The notes below the pieces were generated by a model. The model worked only from the letters and a program-made list of their open reading frames with translations, made no database searches and was not told the origin of the DNA. Source: Streptomyces curacoi (GTDB lineage: Bacteria > Actinomycetota > Actinomycetes > Streptomycetales > Streptomycetaceae). Taken from it: a stretch of DNA of 64,000 nucleotides. The stretch spans positions 372,001 through 436,000 of the forward strand of contig NZ_KQ947984.1 of assembly GCF_001513975.1 (NCBI RefSeq), written 5' to 3'. Below, one piece after another: positions 55,208 to 64,000 of this stretch; position 1 is the stretch's first letter, and each line of letters opens with the position of its first letter. The position numbers and the translations under genes are program-made.

Positions 55208-56617
55208 TCAGGCGCCCGCGCCGAGTTCGCGAACCGCCTCCGCGAACGCGTCACCGCGCTGGTTGTAGTTGGCGAACATGTCCATCGAGGCACAGGCCGG
55301 GGCAAGGAGCACCGTGTCACCGGGCCGCGCGAGCCGCTGCGCCTCCTGGACCGCCGCCGGCATCGCCCCAGTGTCGGTCCGGTCGAGGTCGACGACGGGT
55401 ACTTCCGGCGCGTGTCGCGCGAGGGCTTCCCGGATCAGGCCGCGATCCGCGCCGATGAGCACGGCTCCGCGAAGCCGCTTCGCCGACTTGGCGACCAGCT
55501 CCTCGAAGACGGCTCCCTTGGCGAGTCCGCCCGCGATCCAGACGATGGACTCGTACGCCGCCAACGAGGCCTCCGCCGCGTGCGTGTTGGTGGCCTTGGA
55601 GTCGTCGACGTAGGCGACCCCGTCCACGTCCGCCACGTGTGCGATGCGGTGGGCGTCCGGGGTGAAGGCCCGCAGGCCGTCCCGTACGGCCTTGGGGGGC
55701 ACCCCGTAGGCCCGGGCGAGGGCCGCCGCCGCGAGGGCGTTGGCGATGTTGTGCGGGGCGGGCGGGTTGACGTCGGAGACCTCGGCGAGCTCCTGGGCGT
55801 TCTTCTGCCGGTTCTCGACGAAGGCGCGGTCGACCAGGATGCCCTCCACCACGCCGAGTTGGGAGGGGGCCGGGGTGCCGAGGGTGAAGCCGATGGCGCG
55901 GCAGCCCTCCTCGACGTCGGCCTCGCGCACCAGGTCCTCGGTGGCCTTGTCGGCGACGTTGTAGACGCAGGCGACGCGGTTGCCCTCGTAGATGCGGCCC
56001 TTGTCGGCGGCGTACGCCTCCATGGAGCCGTGCCAGTCGAGGTGGTCCGGGGCGATGTTCAGCACGGCCGCCGAGTGTGCCCGCAGCGAGGGGGCCCAGT
56101 GGAGCTGGTAGCTGGACAGCTCCACGGCCAGGACGTCGTACTGCTCCTCGCCGAGCACCGCGTCGAGCAGCGAGACGCCGATGTTGCCGACGGCGGCGGT
56201 GCGCAGGCCCGCCGCTTGGAGGATGGAGGCGAGCATCTGGACCGTGGTGGTCTTGCCGTTGGTGCCGGTGACGGCGAGCCACGGTGCGGCGTCGGGCCCG
56301 CGCAGCCGCCAGGCCAGCTCGACGTCGCCCCAGACCGGGACGCCGGCCTGCTCGGCGGCGGCGAACAGCGGCTTGTCCGGCTTCCAGCCGGGCGTGGTGA
56401 CGATCAGCTCGGTACCTTCGGGCAGGGTCGCGCCGTCGCCGAGGCGGACGGCGATGCCGAGCGCCTCCAGCTCCTCGGCCTGGGCACGCGCGCGTGCGTC
56501 GTCGCCGTCGTTGACGACGGTGACGTTCGCGCCGAGGCCGTGCAGCACCTTGGCCGCCGGGATCCCGGAGACGCCGAGCCCGGCGACGGTGACGTTCTTT
56601 CCCTGCCAGTCGGTCAC
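55208..56617 (-). CDS. murD: UDP-N-acetylmuramoylalanine-D-glutamate ligase
   Basis: 469 aa. It adds D-Glu to UDP-MurNAc-L-Ala with ATP. The P-loop TGTNGKTTTVQ (about residue 115), NIAPDHLDWHGS and DSKATNTHA (C-terminal DAP-like loop) are intact. The N-terminal Rossmann-like domain starts VTVAGLGVSGIPAA. GTG 56617 is taken (overlapping the mraY stop); ATG 56632 five codons earlier is an alternative. Neither start has a good RBS, which fits translational coupling with mraY. Confidence 0.95.
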   Translation of the reverse strand: MTDWQGKNVTVAGLGVSGIPAAKVLHGLGANVTVVNDGDDARARAQAEELEALGIAVRLGDGATLPEGTELIVTTPGWKPDKPLFAAAEQAGVPVWGDVELAWRLRGPDAAPWLAVTGTNGKTTTVQMLASILQAAGLRTAAVGNIGVSLLDAVLGEEQYDVLAVELSSYQLHWAPSLRAHSAAVLNIAPDHLDWHGSMEAYAADKGRIYEGNRVACVYNVADKATEDLVREADVEEGCRAIGFTLGTPAPSQLGVVEGILVDRAFVENRQKNAQELAEVSDVNPPAPHNIANALAAAALARAYGVPPKAVRDGLRAFTPDAHRIAHVADVDGVAYVDDSKATNTHAAEASLAAYESIVWIAGGLAKGAVFEELVAKSAKRLRGAVLIGADRGLIREALARHAPEVPVVDLDRTDTGAMPAAVQEAQRLARPGDTVLLAPACASMDMFANYNQRGDAFAEAVRELGAGA

Positions 56618-57687
56618 TTGTCCGCTGCCCATCCCGCGTAGAAGAGGCCCAGTCCGACGATCACACAGATGCCCTGAATGATCCAGAAACGGACCACGAC
56701 GAGCACTTCGGACCAGCCCTTGAGTTCGAAGTGGTGCTGGAGTGGCGCCATGCGGAAGACGCGCTTGCCGGTGAGGCGGAAGGAGCCGACCTGGATGACC
56801 ACCGACATGGTGATCAGCACGAAGAGACCGCCGAGGATGGCGAGCAGCAGCTCCGTGCGGGAGCAGATCGCCAGACCGGCCAGCGCGCCGCCCAGGGCCA
56901 GCGACCCGGTGTCGCCCATGAAGATCTTGGCGGGCGAGGTGTTCCACCACAGGAAGCCGAGGCAGGCGCCCATCAGCGCGGAGGAGACTACGGCGAGGTC
57001 GAGTGGATCGCGCACCTCGTAACAGGCGGTGGGGTTGGCCAGCGTCTGCGCGTTGGCGCAGGACTCCTGGAACTGCCAGACGCCGATGAACGTGTAGGCG
57101 CCGAAGACCAGCACGGAGGCGCCGGTGGCGAGGCCGTCCAGGCCGTCCGTCAGGTTCACGCCGTTCGACATGGCGAGGATCATGAACAGCGCCCAGACGA
57201 CGAACAGCACCGGGCCGATGGACCAGCCGAAGTCCTGCACGAAGGAGAGCTTGGTGGAGGCCGGGGTGTTGCCGCGGTTGTCCGCGAACTGCAGCGAGAG
57301 CACCGCGAAGGCGATACCGCCGAGCAGCTGGCCGGCCATCTTGGCCTTGGCCCGCAGACCCAGCGAACGACGCTTGACGATCTTGATGTAGTCGTCCAGG
57401 AAGCCGACCAGACCCATGCCGGCCATCAGACCGATCACCAGGATGCCGGAGAACGTCGGCGGCTTGCCGGTGATCAGCTTGGACAGGAAGTACGCGGCGA
57501 TCGTCGCCAGGATGAAGGCGATGCCACCCATGGTCGGCGTACCGCGCTTGCTGTGGTGCTCGCGCGGGCCGTCGTCCCGGATGTACTGGCCGTAGCCCTT
57601 GCGGGCCAGCAGCTTGATCAGCAGCGGGGTGCCGACCAGGGTCAGGAAGAGGCCAATGACTCCTGAGAACAGGATCTGATTCATCAT
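56614..57687 (-). CDS. mraY: Phospho-MurNAc-pentapeptide translocase
   Basis: 357 aa integral membrane enzyme with about ten helices. It transfers phospho-MurNAc-pentapeptide to undecaprenyl phosphate, giving lipid I. The active-site motifs are REHHSKRGTPTMGG, GFLDDYIK, NLTDGLDGLATG and FMGDTGSLALGG. The start is a double ATG (57687/57684) overlapping the murF stop (ATGATGA), so murF-mraY are coupled. Confidence 0.97.
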   Translation of the reverse strand: MMNQILFSGVIGLFLTLVGTPLLIKLLARKGYGQYIRDDGPREHHSKRGTPTMGGIAFILATIAAYFLSKLITGKPPTFSGILVIGLMAGMGLVGFLDDYIKIVKRRSLGLRAKAKMAGQLLGGIAFAVLSLQFADNRGNTPASTKLSFVQDFGWSIGPVLFVVWALFMILAMSNGVNLTDGLDGLATGASVLVFGAYTFIGVWQFQESCANAQTLANPTACYEVRDPLDLAVVSSALMGACLGFLWWNTSPAKIFMGDTGSLALGGALAGLAICSRTELLLAILGGLFVLITMSVVIQVGSFRLTGKRVFRMAPLQHHFELKGWSEVLVVVRFWIIQGICVIVGLGLFYAGWAADK

Positions 57688-59090
57688 CGGGCGGCAACCT
57701 CACCCTCGGTACCGCCCGCGAGCAGCGCCTCGGCGACGCTCTCCAGACCGACCGAACGGGACGCCTTCACGAGTACGACGTCTCCTGGGCGCAACTCGCT
57801 GCGCAACAGGTCGACCGCCGCCTGTGCGTCGGACACGTGCACCGACTCCTCACCCCACGAACCCTCGTTATATGCGCCCAGTTGCAGCCAGGACGCTTCC
57901 CTGCCCCCGACCGCGACGAGCTTGCTGACGTTGAGCCGGACGGCGAGCCGTCCGACCGCGTCGTGCTCGGCGAGCGCCTCGTCCCCGAGCTCGGCCATCT
58001 TGCCGAGCACCGCCCACGTACGGCGCCCCTTGCCCATGGCCGCCAGCGCCCTGAGGGCAGCCCGCATGGACTCGGGGTTCGCGTTGTAGGCGTCGTTGAC
58101 GATGGTCACGCCGTCCGGGCGCTCGGTGACCTCCATACGCCAGCGGGAGAGGGAGCCCGCCTCGGAGAGCGCGGTGGCGATCTCTTCCGCGGACATGCCC
58201 AGCTCATGGGCGACGGCGGCCGCGGCGAGCGCGTTCGACACGTGGTGCTCACCGTACAGGCGCATGGTCACATCGCTGCACCCGGAGGGTGTGTGAAGCA
58301 TGAAGGACGGCTGTCCGCTGTCCGTGAGTCGCACGTTCTCGGCGCGTACGTCCGCTTCGCCTGACTCTCCGAAAAGGATCACCTTCGCCTTCGTACGGGA
58401 CGCCATGGCCCGTACGAGGGGGTCGTCGGCGTTGAGGATCGCGGCGCCGTCCTCCGGAAGGGCCTCCACGAGCTCGCCCTTGGCCTGCGCGATCTGCTCA
58501 CGGCCGCCGAACTCGCCGATGTGGGCGGTGCCGACGTTGAGCACGAGGCCGACCTTCGGGGGCGTCAGATCGGTGAGATAGCGGATGTGGCCGATGCCGC
58601 GGGCGCCCATCTCCAGGACGAGGAACCTCGTCTCCTCGGTGGCGGTGAGCGCGGTCAGCGGCAGCCCGATCTCGTTGTTGAGCGAGCCCGGCGTCCACAC
58701 GGTGGGCGCCTTGCGCTGAAGCACCTGGGCGATCAGGTCCTTGGTGCTGGTCTTGCCGGCCGAGCCGGTCAGGGCCACGAGGGTCGCGCCGAGCCGTCGT
58801 ACGACATGCCGGGCGAGGGCGCCGAGCGCCTTCTGGACGTCGGCCACGACGATCGCGGGCACGCCGACGGGGCGCGACGCCAGTACGGCGACGGCGCCCG
58901 CTTCGACGACCTGCCGGGCGAAGTCGTGGCCGTCCACGCGCTCGCCGACGAAGGCGGCGAAGAGGGTGCCGGTCTCCACTTCCCGGGAGTCCCGGACGAC
59001 GGGTCCGGTGACCTGGACGGACGGATCCGGTATGTCGTGCGTCTGCCCGCCGACGACTTCTGCGATCTCGGCGAGAGAGAGGGCGATCAC
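57684..59090 (-). CDS. murF: UDP-MurNAc-tripeptide D-alanyl-D-alanine ligase
   Basis: 468 aa. It adds D-Ala-D-Ala to UDP-MurNAc-tripeptide. The P-loop LTGSAGKTSTKD (about residue 108), ILNADDPLV and VNDAYNANPESM are typical. GTG 59090 gives IALSLAEIAEVVGGQTHD, a normal N-terminus, and lies within the last codons of murE. A longer in-frame extension crosses murE and is rejected. Confidence 0.96.
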   Translation of the reverse strand: MIALSLAEIAEVVGGQTHDIPDPSVQVTGPVVRDSREVETGTLFAAFVGERVDGHDFARQVVEAGAVAVLASRPVGVPAIVVADVQKALGALARHVVRRLGATLVALTGSAGKTSTKDLIAQVLQRKAPTVWTPGSLNNEIGLPLTALTATEETRFLVLEMGARGIGHIRYLTDLTPPKVGLVLNVGTAHIGEFGGREQIAQAKGELVEALPEDGAAILNADDPLVRAMASRTKAKVILFGESGEADVRAENVRLTDSGQPSFMLHTPSGCSDVTMRLYGEHHVSNALAAAAVAHELGMSAEEIATALSEAGSLSRWRMEVTERPDGVTIVNDAYNANPESMRAALRALAAMGKGRRTWAVLGKMAELGDEALAEHDAVGRLAVRLNVSKLVAVGGREASWLQLGAYNEGSWGEESVHVSDAQAAVDLLRSELRPGDVVLVKASRSVGLESVAEALLAGGTEGEVAAR

Positions 59091-59094
59091 AAGT

Positions 59095-60756
59095 TCATCC
59101 CTGGGTCTTCTGGATAGCTTCGCGAAGCACCTGGCGGTCGTCGAAGGGACGGACCACTCCGGCGATGTCCTGGCCCTGCTCATGGCCCTTGCCGGCGACC
59201 AGCACGGTGTCGCCGGGCTGTGCGCGGGCGACGGCCGCGGCGATCGCGGCGGCCCGGTCCTCGAAGACCTGCACCTCGCCACGCTCGTGCACGGGCACGG
59301 ACGCCGCGCCCTGCAGCATGGTCGCGAGGATCGCGAGGGGGTCCTCGGAGCGGGGGTTGTCGGAGGTCAGTACGGCGGTGTCGGCGAGCCGGGCCACGGC
59401 GGCGCCCATCGGCGCGCGCTTGGTCGTGTCGCGGTCCCCGCCGCAGCCGAGCACGACGTGCAGCTTGCCCTCGGTGACCTTGCGGAGCGCCTTGAGCACC
59501 GACTCGACCGCGTCGGTCTTGTGGGCGTAGTCCACGACCGCGAGATACGGCTGCCCGGCGTCCACGCGCTCCAGCCGGCCCGGCACGCCCGGCACGGCGG
59601 CGATGCCGTCGGCGGCGGCCTGCGCGTCGAGGCCGGCGGCGGCCAGGGCGGTGATGGCGGCGAGGGTGTTCGCCACGTTGAAGGGGCCCGCGATCGGCGA
59701 CCTGGCGGCGATCCGCTCGCCCTTGGGCCCGAGCACGGTGAACGTCGAGTCCATGGGTCCGATCTCGACGCCCTCGGCGCGCCAGTCGGCGTCGGGGTGG
59801 CCCTCGGCCGAGAAGGTGATGACCGGGACGGTGGCCTCCTTGGCGAGCCTGCGGCCGTACTCGTCGTCGAGGTTGACGACGCCGAGTTTGCTGCGTTTCG
59901 GGGTGAACAGCTGCGCCTTGGCCCGGAAGTAGTCCTCCATGTCGGAGTGGAACTCCATGTGCTCCGGGCTGAGGTTGGTGAAGACGGCGATGTCGAAGAC
60001 GCACCCGTCGACCCGGCCGAGGACCAGCGCGTGGCTGGAGACCTCCATGGCGACCGCCTCGACGCCGCGTTCGCGCATGACGGCGAACAGGGCCTGGAGG
60101 TCGGTGGCTTCGGGGGTAGTCCGCTCGGACTTGATGCGCTCGTCGCCGACGCGCATCTCCACCGTGCCGATGAGTCCGGTGGTGCGGGCCGTCTTGAGGG
60201 CGCCCTCGACGAGATACGCGGTGGTGGTCTTGCCCGACGTGCCGGTGATGCCGATCTGCAGCAGGTCGCGGCCGGGGTGGCCGTAGATCGTGGCCGCCAG
60301 CTCGCCCATCCGCCCGCGCGGGTCCTCGACGACCAGGACCGGCAGGCCGGTCGCGGCGGCGCGCTCGGCCCCCGTCGGGTCGGTCAGCACGGCGACGGCG
60401 CCGAGGCCGGCGGCCTGCGTGACGAAGTCGGCGCCGTGCAGGCGGGCGCCCGGGAGGGCGGCGTACAGGTCGCCGGGGCGGACGGCGCGCGAGTCATGGG
60501 TGATGCCCGTGACGGCGGCGCTTTCCGCGGGTTCCGGCGCGGGGACACCCAGCTGATCGGCGAGCTCCGCGAGGGGTGTGGCGGAGACCTGGACCGGCCT
60601 GGGCGGCCCCGGATACGTCACGGGATGCCCCTTCTGGGTGGTTTGGGACTGATCAGCGTGTGGCACGGCGGTGAGCGTACCGGGCGCACCCGCCTGGGAG
60701 CGAAGTGAGGGGCGGGGTGCGCTCTGGTTCCCGGAGTCGGGGGTGATCGTTGTCAC
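59095..60756 (-). CDS. murE: UDP-MurNAc-tripeptide synthetase
   Basis: 553 aa, longer than E. coli MurE because of a ~55-residue Ser/Pro/Gln-rich N-terminus. It adds diaminopimelate (LL-DAP in streptomycetes) to UDP-MurNAc-L-Ala-D-Glu. The P-loop GITGTSGKTTTAYLVE and the DAP-selective motif TSDNPRSEDP (DNPR) are present, as opposed to the Lys-type signature. GTG 60756 has AGGAAC 12 bases upstream. It lies 37 bp after ftsI. Confidence 0.97.
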   Translation of the reverse strand: MTTITPDSGNQSAPRPSLRSQAGAPGTLTAVPHADQSQTTQKGHPVTYPGPPRPVQVSATPLAELADQLGVPAPEPAESAAVTGITHDSRAVRPGDLYAALPGARLHGADFVTQAAGLGAVAVLTDPTGAERAAATGLPVLVVEDPRGRMGELAATIYGHPGRDLLQIGITGTSGKTTTAYLVEGALKTARTTGLIGTVEMRVGDERIKSERTTPEATDLQALFAVMRERGVEAVAMEVSSHALVLGRVDGCVFDIAVFTNLSPEHMEFHSDMEDYFRAKAQLFTPKRSKLGVVNLDDEYGRRLAKEATVPVITFSAEGHPDADWRAEGVEIGPMDSTFTVLGPKGERIAARSPIAGPFNVANTLAAITALAAAGLDAQAAADGIAAVPGVPGRLERVDAGQPYLAVVDYAHKTDAVESVLKALRKVTEGKLHVVLGCGGDRDTTKRAPMGAAVARLADTAVLTSDNPRSEDPLAILATMLQGAASVPVHERGEVQVFEDRAAAIAAAVARAQPGDTVLVAGKGHEQGQDIAGVVRPFDDRQVLREAIQKTQG

Positions 60757-60793
60757 GAGGTGGTTCCTGGCTGCTCGGTGCTGATCAGGGTGG

Positions 60794-62758
60794 TCAGTTG
60801 TAGGCGACCGGGAGCTTCGCGGGCCTGGCCCCGGTCGGCGGGATCTGGAGGGTCTTCAGGGCGAACTCCATCACCTGCTTGTAGATGGGCCCGCAGATCT
60901 GGCCACCGAAGTAGTTGCCCGCGGTGGCGTTCTGGATCGCGCAGTAGACCGTGACACGCGGCTTGTCGGCGGGCGCGAAGCCGGCGAACGACGACGTGTA
61001 GCCGCGGTACTTGCCGGTGGCCGGATCCACTCGGTTCGCCGTACCCGTCTTGCCCGCGACCCGGTAGCCGGGGATGCGCGCCTTGGTGCCGGTGCCCTCC
61101 CGGTCGTCCACGACCGACTCCAGCATCTGGGCGAGGGTCTTCGCCGTCTTCGCACTGATGACCCTGGTCTTCTTGGGCGCGGGGGCGGGGGTGAACTGCC
61201 CGTCGGGTCCCTTGGTGCCGCGCACGAGCGAGGGTTCGACCCGGACGCCGCCGTTGGCGATCGTCGAGTAGACGGAGGCCGCCTGCATCGCGTTGATGGA
61301 CACGCCCTGGCCGAAAGGAATCGTGTACTGCTGCGAGGTGGACCACTTGTCCGGGGCGGCGAGGATGCCCGGGGTCTCGCCGGGGAAGCCGAGCCCGGTG
61401 TAGCTGCCGAGGCCGAACTTGCGCAGGTAGTCGTAGAGGACCCTGTTGGCCTGCGGCTGGGTCCTGCCCAGCTGGCCGGTGGCGAGAATGGTGCCGATGT
61501 TGCTGGACTTGGCGAGCACGCCGTTGAGCGTGAGATACCAGGTCTCGTGGTCGATGTCGTCCTTGAAGAGCCGGTCGCCGCGGTGCAGCCGGTTGGGCAC
61601 GACGACATGCGTGCCCGGTGTGGCCACGCCCTCCTCCAGTACGGCGGCCATGGACATGACCTTCGCGGTGGAGCCGGGCTCGAAGGCGTCCTGGACGGCC
61701 GCGTTGCCCATGTTCTCGCCGCTGGCCTCGGCGAGGTCGTTCGGATCGAAGCCGGGCGAGTTGGCCATGGCGAGGACCTGGCCGGTGCGGGCGTCCTGGA
61801 CGATCACATAGCCGCGGTCCGCCCTGGACTTCTTCACCTGCTCGCTGATCGCGTTCTGCGCGGCCCACTGGATGTCGCGGTCGATGGTGAGCTCGACGTC
61901 GCTGCCGGGGACGGCGGGCGTCTCGGTGGCGCTCACGGTGGGCACCTGGCGTCCGCCGGACTGGGCGTAGCGGATCTCGCCGTCCTTCCCGGACAGCTCC
62001 TTGTTCAGCTGCTGCTCGATTCCTCCGCCGCCCTTGCCGTCGGCGTTGACCCAGCCCAGTATCCCGGCGGCGAGGTCGCCGTTCGGGTACACGCGCTTGC
62101 TGCTGGCGACCGACAGGACGCCCGCGAGGACGTTGACCGTGCTCTTGTCCTTCTCGGCCTTGGTGGCCAGCGCGTTCTTCAGGTCCTTGATCTGCTTCCA
62201 GACCTGCGGGGTCTGGCGGCGCGCCAGCAGGGTGTAGCGCGAGTTCTTGTTCTCGGGCCGCAGCTTCCTGACGATCGTCTCCTGCTCCTGACCGAGGATC
62301 GGCGCGAGGAGGGCCGCCGCCTGCTCGGGGCCGTCGTCGATCTTCAGCTGCTCGCGGCTGAACAGCGTGGGGTCGGCCGTGATGTCGTACGCGTCCACAC
62401 TGGTCGCCAGCGCCACGCCGTTGCGGTCGGTGATGCCGCCGCGCTCTGCGGCCAGGGTGTAGCCGACGTACCGGTTCTTCTCCGCCTTGGCGGCGTAGGT
62501 GCTCGCGTCGACGGCCTGGACCTGGAGCAGCCGTACGACGAAGGCGCTCAGGACGAGGGTCAGGGCCAGGCCGACCATGCGCAGCCGGGGGCGGGGGCTG
62601 CCCAGCCGGATGATCCGGGCCGCGGGGCGGGGTGGTGCCGGGCGGCGGGCCGGGCGGGCGCCGGGGCCCTGGCGCCGCTGGGCGCCGCCGGAGCGGGCGG
62701 GCTTCGCGGGTCCGGGCACGCGGCGGCGCGGCGGTTCCCTGTCGGACACTTCCGTCAC
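60794..62758 (-). CDS. ftsI: Septal penicillin-binding protein FtsI (class B)
   Basis: 654 aa. The N-terminus (1-58) is Pro/Arg-rich, followed by a TM helix (61-80), a pedestal domain and the transpeptidase. The catalytic motifs are STAK (Ser363-Lys366), SSN (Ser418-Asn420) and KTG (Lys570-Gly572). It cross-links septal peptidoglycan and is the FtsW partner. GTG 62758 overlaps the ftsL stop (GTGA), so the two are coupled. Confidence 0.97.
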   Translation of the reverse strand: MTEVSDREPPRRRVPGPAKPARSGGAQRRQGPGARPARRPAPPRPAARIIRLGSPRPRLRMVGLALTLVLSAFVVRLLQVQAVDASTYAAKAEKNRYVGYTLAAERGGITDRNGVALATSVDAYDITADPTLFSREQLKIDDGPEQAAALLAPILGQEQETIVRKLRPENKNSRYTLLARRQTPQVWKQIKDLKNALATKAEKDKSTVNVLAGVLSVASSKRVYPNGDLAAGILGWVNADGKGGGGIEQQLNKELSGKDGEIRYAQSGGRQVPTVSATETPAVPGSDVELTIDRDIQWAAQNAISEQVKKSRADRGYVIVQDARTGQVLAMANSPGFDPNDLAEASGENMGNAAVQDAFEPGSTAKVMSMAAVLEEGVATPGTHVVVPNRLHRGDRLFKDDIDHETWYLTLNGVLAKSSNIGTILATGQLGRTQPQANRVLYDYLRKFGLGSYTGLGFPGETPGILAAPDKWSTSQQYTIPFGQGVSINAMQAASVYSTIANGGVRVEPSLVRGTKGPDGQFTPAPAPKKTRVISAKTAKTLAQMLESVVDDREGTGTKARIPGYRVAGKTGTANRVDPATGKYRGYTSSFAGFAPADKPRVTVYCAIQNATAGNYFGGQICGPIYKQVMEFALKTLQIPPTGARPAKLPVAYN

Positions 62759-63417
62759 CTGCCGGGGGTCGGGTATGTGGAGGACTGGGCGGACGGGATG
62801 GACTGCTGCGCCGGGGGCGCGTACTGCGGCGCGGCGGGGGCGGCCTGCGGGGGCGCGTATCCAGGCGCGGGGGAGGTGGCCCCGGACGGTGCGTAGGGAT
62901 CGGAGGGTGCGTCCTGCGGCGCCGCCACGCCGGCCACGCCGGCCCCGGTGGCCGGCGTGGCGGGCGTCGGGCTGGGTGCCGGGGGCACCGTGGGCTCGCT
63001 GACGAGGGCCTCGGGGGCGAGGACGAGGGGGGCGTACGCCGCGTTCGGATCGGCCGGCGCCGGGGAGGGGACGCCCTTGACCGTGCCGTCGGGGCCGAGG
63101 AAGGCCGGGTCGCCGCCGGGGACCATGCCGAGTTCGCGGGCGCGGCGCTGGAGGGCGTCGGGGGCGGAGTAGGCGTCGATGTCCCGCTGCAGGGACTGCT
63201 CCTCGTCGGTGAGGGCCTTGGTCTCCCTCTCCAGGTCGTCGAGTTTGAACGCGCCCTCGCTGAGGGCGGAGTTCAGCATGAGGAGGCCGATGAGGCCGCC
63301 GCCGAGGAGAAGGACGACGAGGAGGACGAAGGGGGTGCGGGCGGCTTGCCCGGCCCCGGTGGGGAAAAGCCGCGCGAGCCGGGCGGCACGCCCCCTCAGT
63401 TCGGGTTTCCTACTCAC
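62755..63417 (-). CDS. ftsL: FtsL-like divisome protein
   Basis: 220 aa. A basic N-terminus (RKPELRGRAARLARL), one TM helix (29-48) and a coiled coil (about 53-95, with LDDLERETKALTDEEQSLQR and ARELGMVPG) match FtsL/DivIC. Residues ~100-220 are an Ala/Pro-rich, low-complexity extracytoplasmic tail, about double the usual FtsL length, similar to actinomycete FtsL-like proteins. GTG 63417 is the start. Position between rsmH and ftsI supports the call. Confidence 0.9.
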   Translation of the reverse strand: MSRKPELRGRAARLARLFPTGAGQAARTPFVLLVVLLLGGGLIGLLMLNSALSEGAFKLDDLERETKALTDEEQSLQRDIDAYSAPDALQRRARELGMVPGGDPAFLGPDGTVKGVPSPAPADPNAAYAPLVLAPEALVSEPTVPPAPSPTPATPATGAGVAGVAAPQDAPSDPYAPSGATSPAPGYAPPQAAPAAPQYAPPAQQSIPSAQSSTYPTPGR

Positions 63418-63495
63418 TCACCCTCCCTTGAGTCCGGTTCTCCCACTGGCGAGTTTGAATCCTGGACCCCGGCGACCGCCTGTGCCGCACGCCCT

Positions 63496-64000
63496 TCATT
63501 CGATGGACTCCCTGATGCGCTCGGCCCCGCGCAGGCGCGCCGGTGCCGCGCGCCGGTTCTCGGCGACCTCTTCCTCGGTGGGAAGTTCGGCACCGCGCGT
63601 CAGCAGCTTGAGCCGGGGCTGGTAACGCTCGGGGACCACGGGCAGCCCGGGCGGGGCGGTGCTGGCGGCGCCGGCCGCGAACACCTGCTTGACCAGCCGG
63701 TCCTCCAGCGAGTGGTACGACAGCACCGCGATCCGCCCGCCGACGTCGAGGGCCTCCACGGCGGCCGGGATGGCCCGCTCCAGGACGGAGAGCTCGCCGT
63801 TGACCTCGATGCGCAGCGCCTGGAAGGTGCGCTTGGCCGGGTTGCCGCCGGTGCGCTTGGCGGCCTGCGGAAGGGCGTCGCGGATCAGCTCCACGAGCCG
63901 CGCGCTGTTGCTGAACGGCTCCTTCTCCCGCTCGCGCACGATCGCGGCCACGATCCGCTTGGCCTGCTTCTCCTCGCCGTACGTGCGCAGGATCCGGACG
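63496..64000 (-). CDS. rsmH: 16S rRNA m4C1402 methyltransferase, C-terminal part (partial)
   Basis: The last 167 codons of RsmH (MraW), running off the right edge. Visible sequence [20 protein letters not shown] continues to [60 protein letters not shown] and the C-terminal LKLLTRG block. It methylates C1402 of 16S rRNA. It precedes ftsL by 78 bp. The upstream mraZ is not in the window. Confidence 0.97.
   Translation of the reverse strand, partial: VRILRTYGEEKQAKRIVAAIVREREKEPFSNSARLVELIRDALPQAAKRTGGNPAKRTFQALRIEVNGELSVLERAIPAAVEALDVGGRIAVLSYHSLEDRLVKQVFAAGAASTAPPGLPVVPERYQPRLKLLTRGAELPTEEEVAENRRAAPARLRGAERIRESIE

Overview
The window is chromosomal core DNA from a high-GC actinomycete, almost certainly a Streptomyces. 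The grounds are the very high G+C in third codon positions, frequent GTG starts, GTGA/ATGA stop-start overlaps, LL-DAP-type murein genes, the trpM small gene, the ileS T-box, sepG/sepF/divIVA next to ftsZ, and dispersed intergenic repeats of a type common in Streptomyces. No tRNA, rRNA, IS element, prophage or CRISPR array was seen.

Left part (1-15.3 kb) is amino-acid biosynthesis, read mainly on the minus strand. hisI and trpE are followed by three small membrane-protein genes, then trpC-trpM-trpB-trpA. Further right lies hisD-hisC-hisB-(54-aa membrane protein)-hisH-priA-ridA-hisF, tightly coupled. No trpF is present; PriA is expected to do both the HisA and TrpF isomerisations, which links the two pathways. 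trpD, hisG and hisE are not in the window. Between the two blocks lie a DinB-like gene, an MFS permease and a decayed ArsR-type regulator whose HTH start abuts the hisF terminator.

Middle part (15.4-42.6 kb) is mixed housekeeping and membrane functions: a membrane-anchored repeat protein with the only in-frame TTA (bldA) codon I found, a LON-domain protein, YbaK, an unlisted 24-codon ribosomal bL37-like gene, an ABC exporter, a NYN nuclease, dnaE, a DUF2252 protein, a DsbA-like protein, Tat-exported PhoD, a secreted pappalysin-type protease, MscS, a Na+/H+ antiporter, RluD, LspA and a DksA/TraR zinc-finger protein with a very long Lys/Ala-rich repeat tail.

Right part (42.6-64 kb) starts with ileS on the plus strand under a translational T-box riboswitch. 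The enzyme carries a GAHH (GXHH) active-site signature in place of HXGH. The rest is the division and cell-wall (dcw) cluster on the minus strand, in transcription order rsmH (partial)-ftsL-ftsI-murE-murF-mraY-murD-ftsW-murG-ftsQ-ftsZ-pgeF-yggS-sepF-sepG-divIVA. It makes UDP-muropeptide, lipid I and lipid II and assembles the Z-ring and polar growth machinery. The ftsZ promoter region has GACAC (WhiA-type) motifs and a perfect 10-bp-arm palindrome.

The most notable points are the GXHH IleS, the TTA-containing membrane gene, the overlooked bL37 gene, two independent short tandem arrays seeded at gene stop codons (hisF and the DsbA-like gene), the eroded ArsR gene, and the repeat-tailed DksA-like protein.
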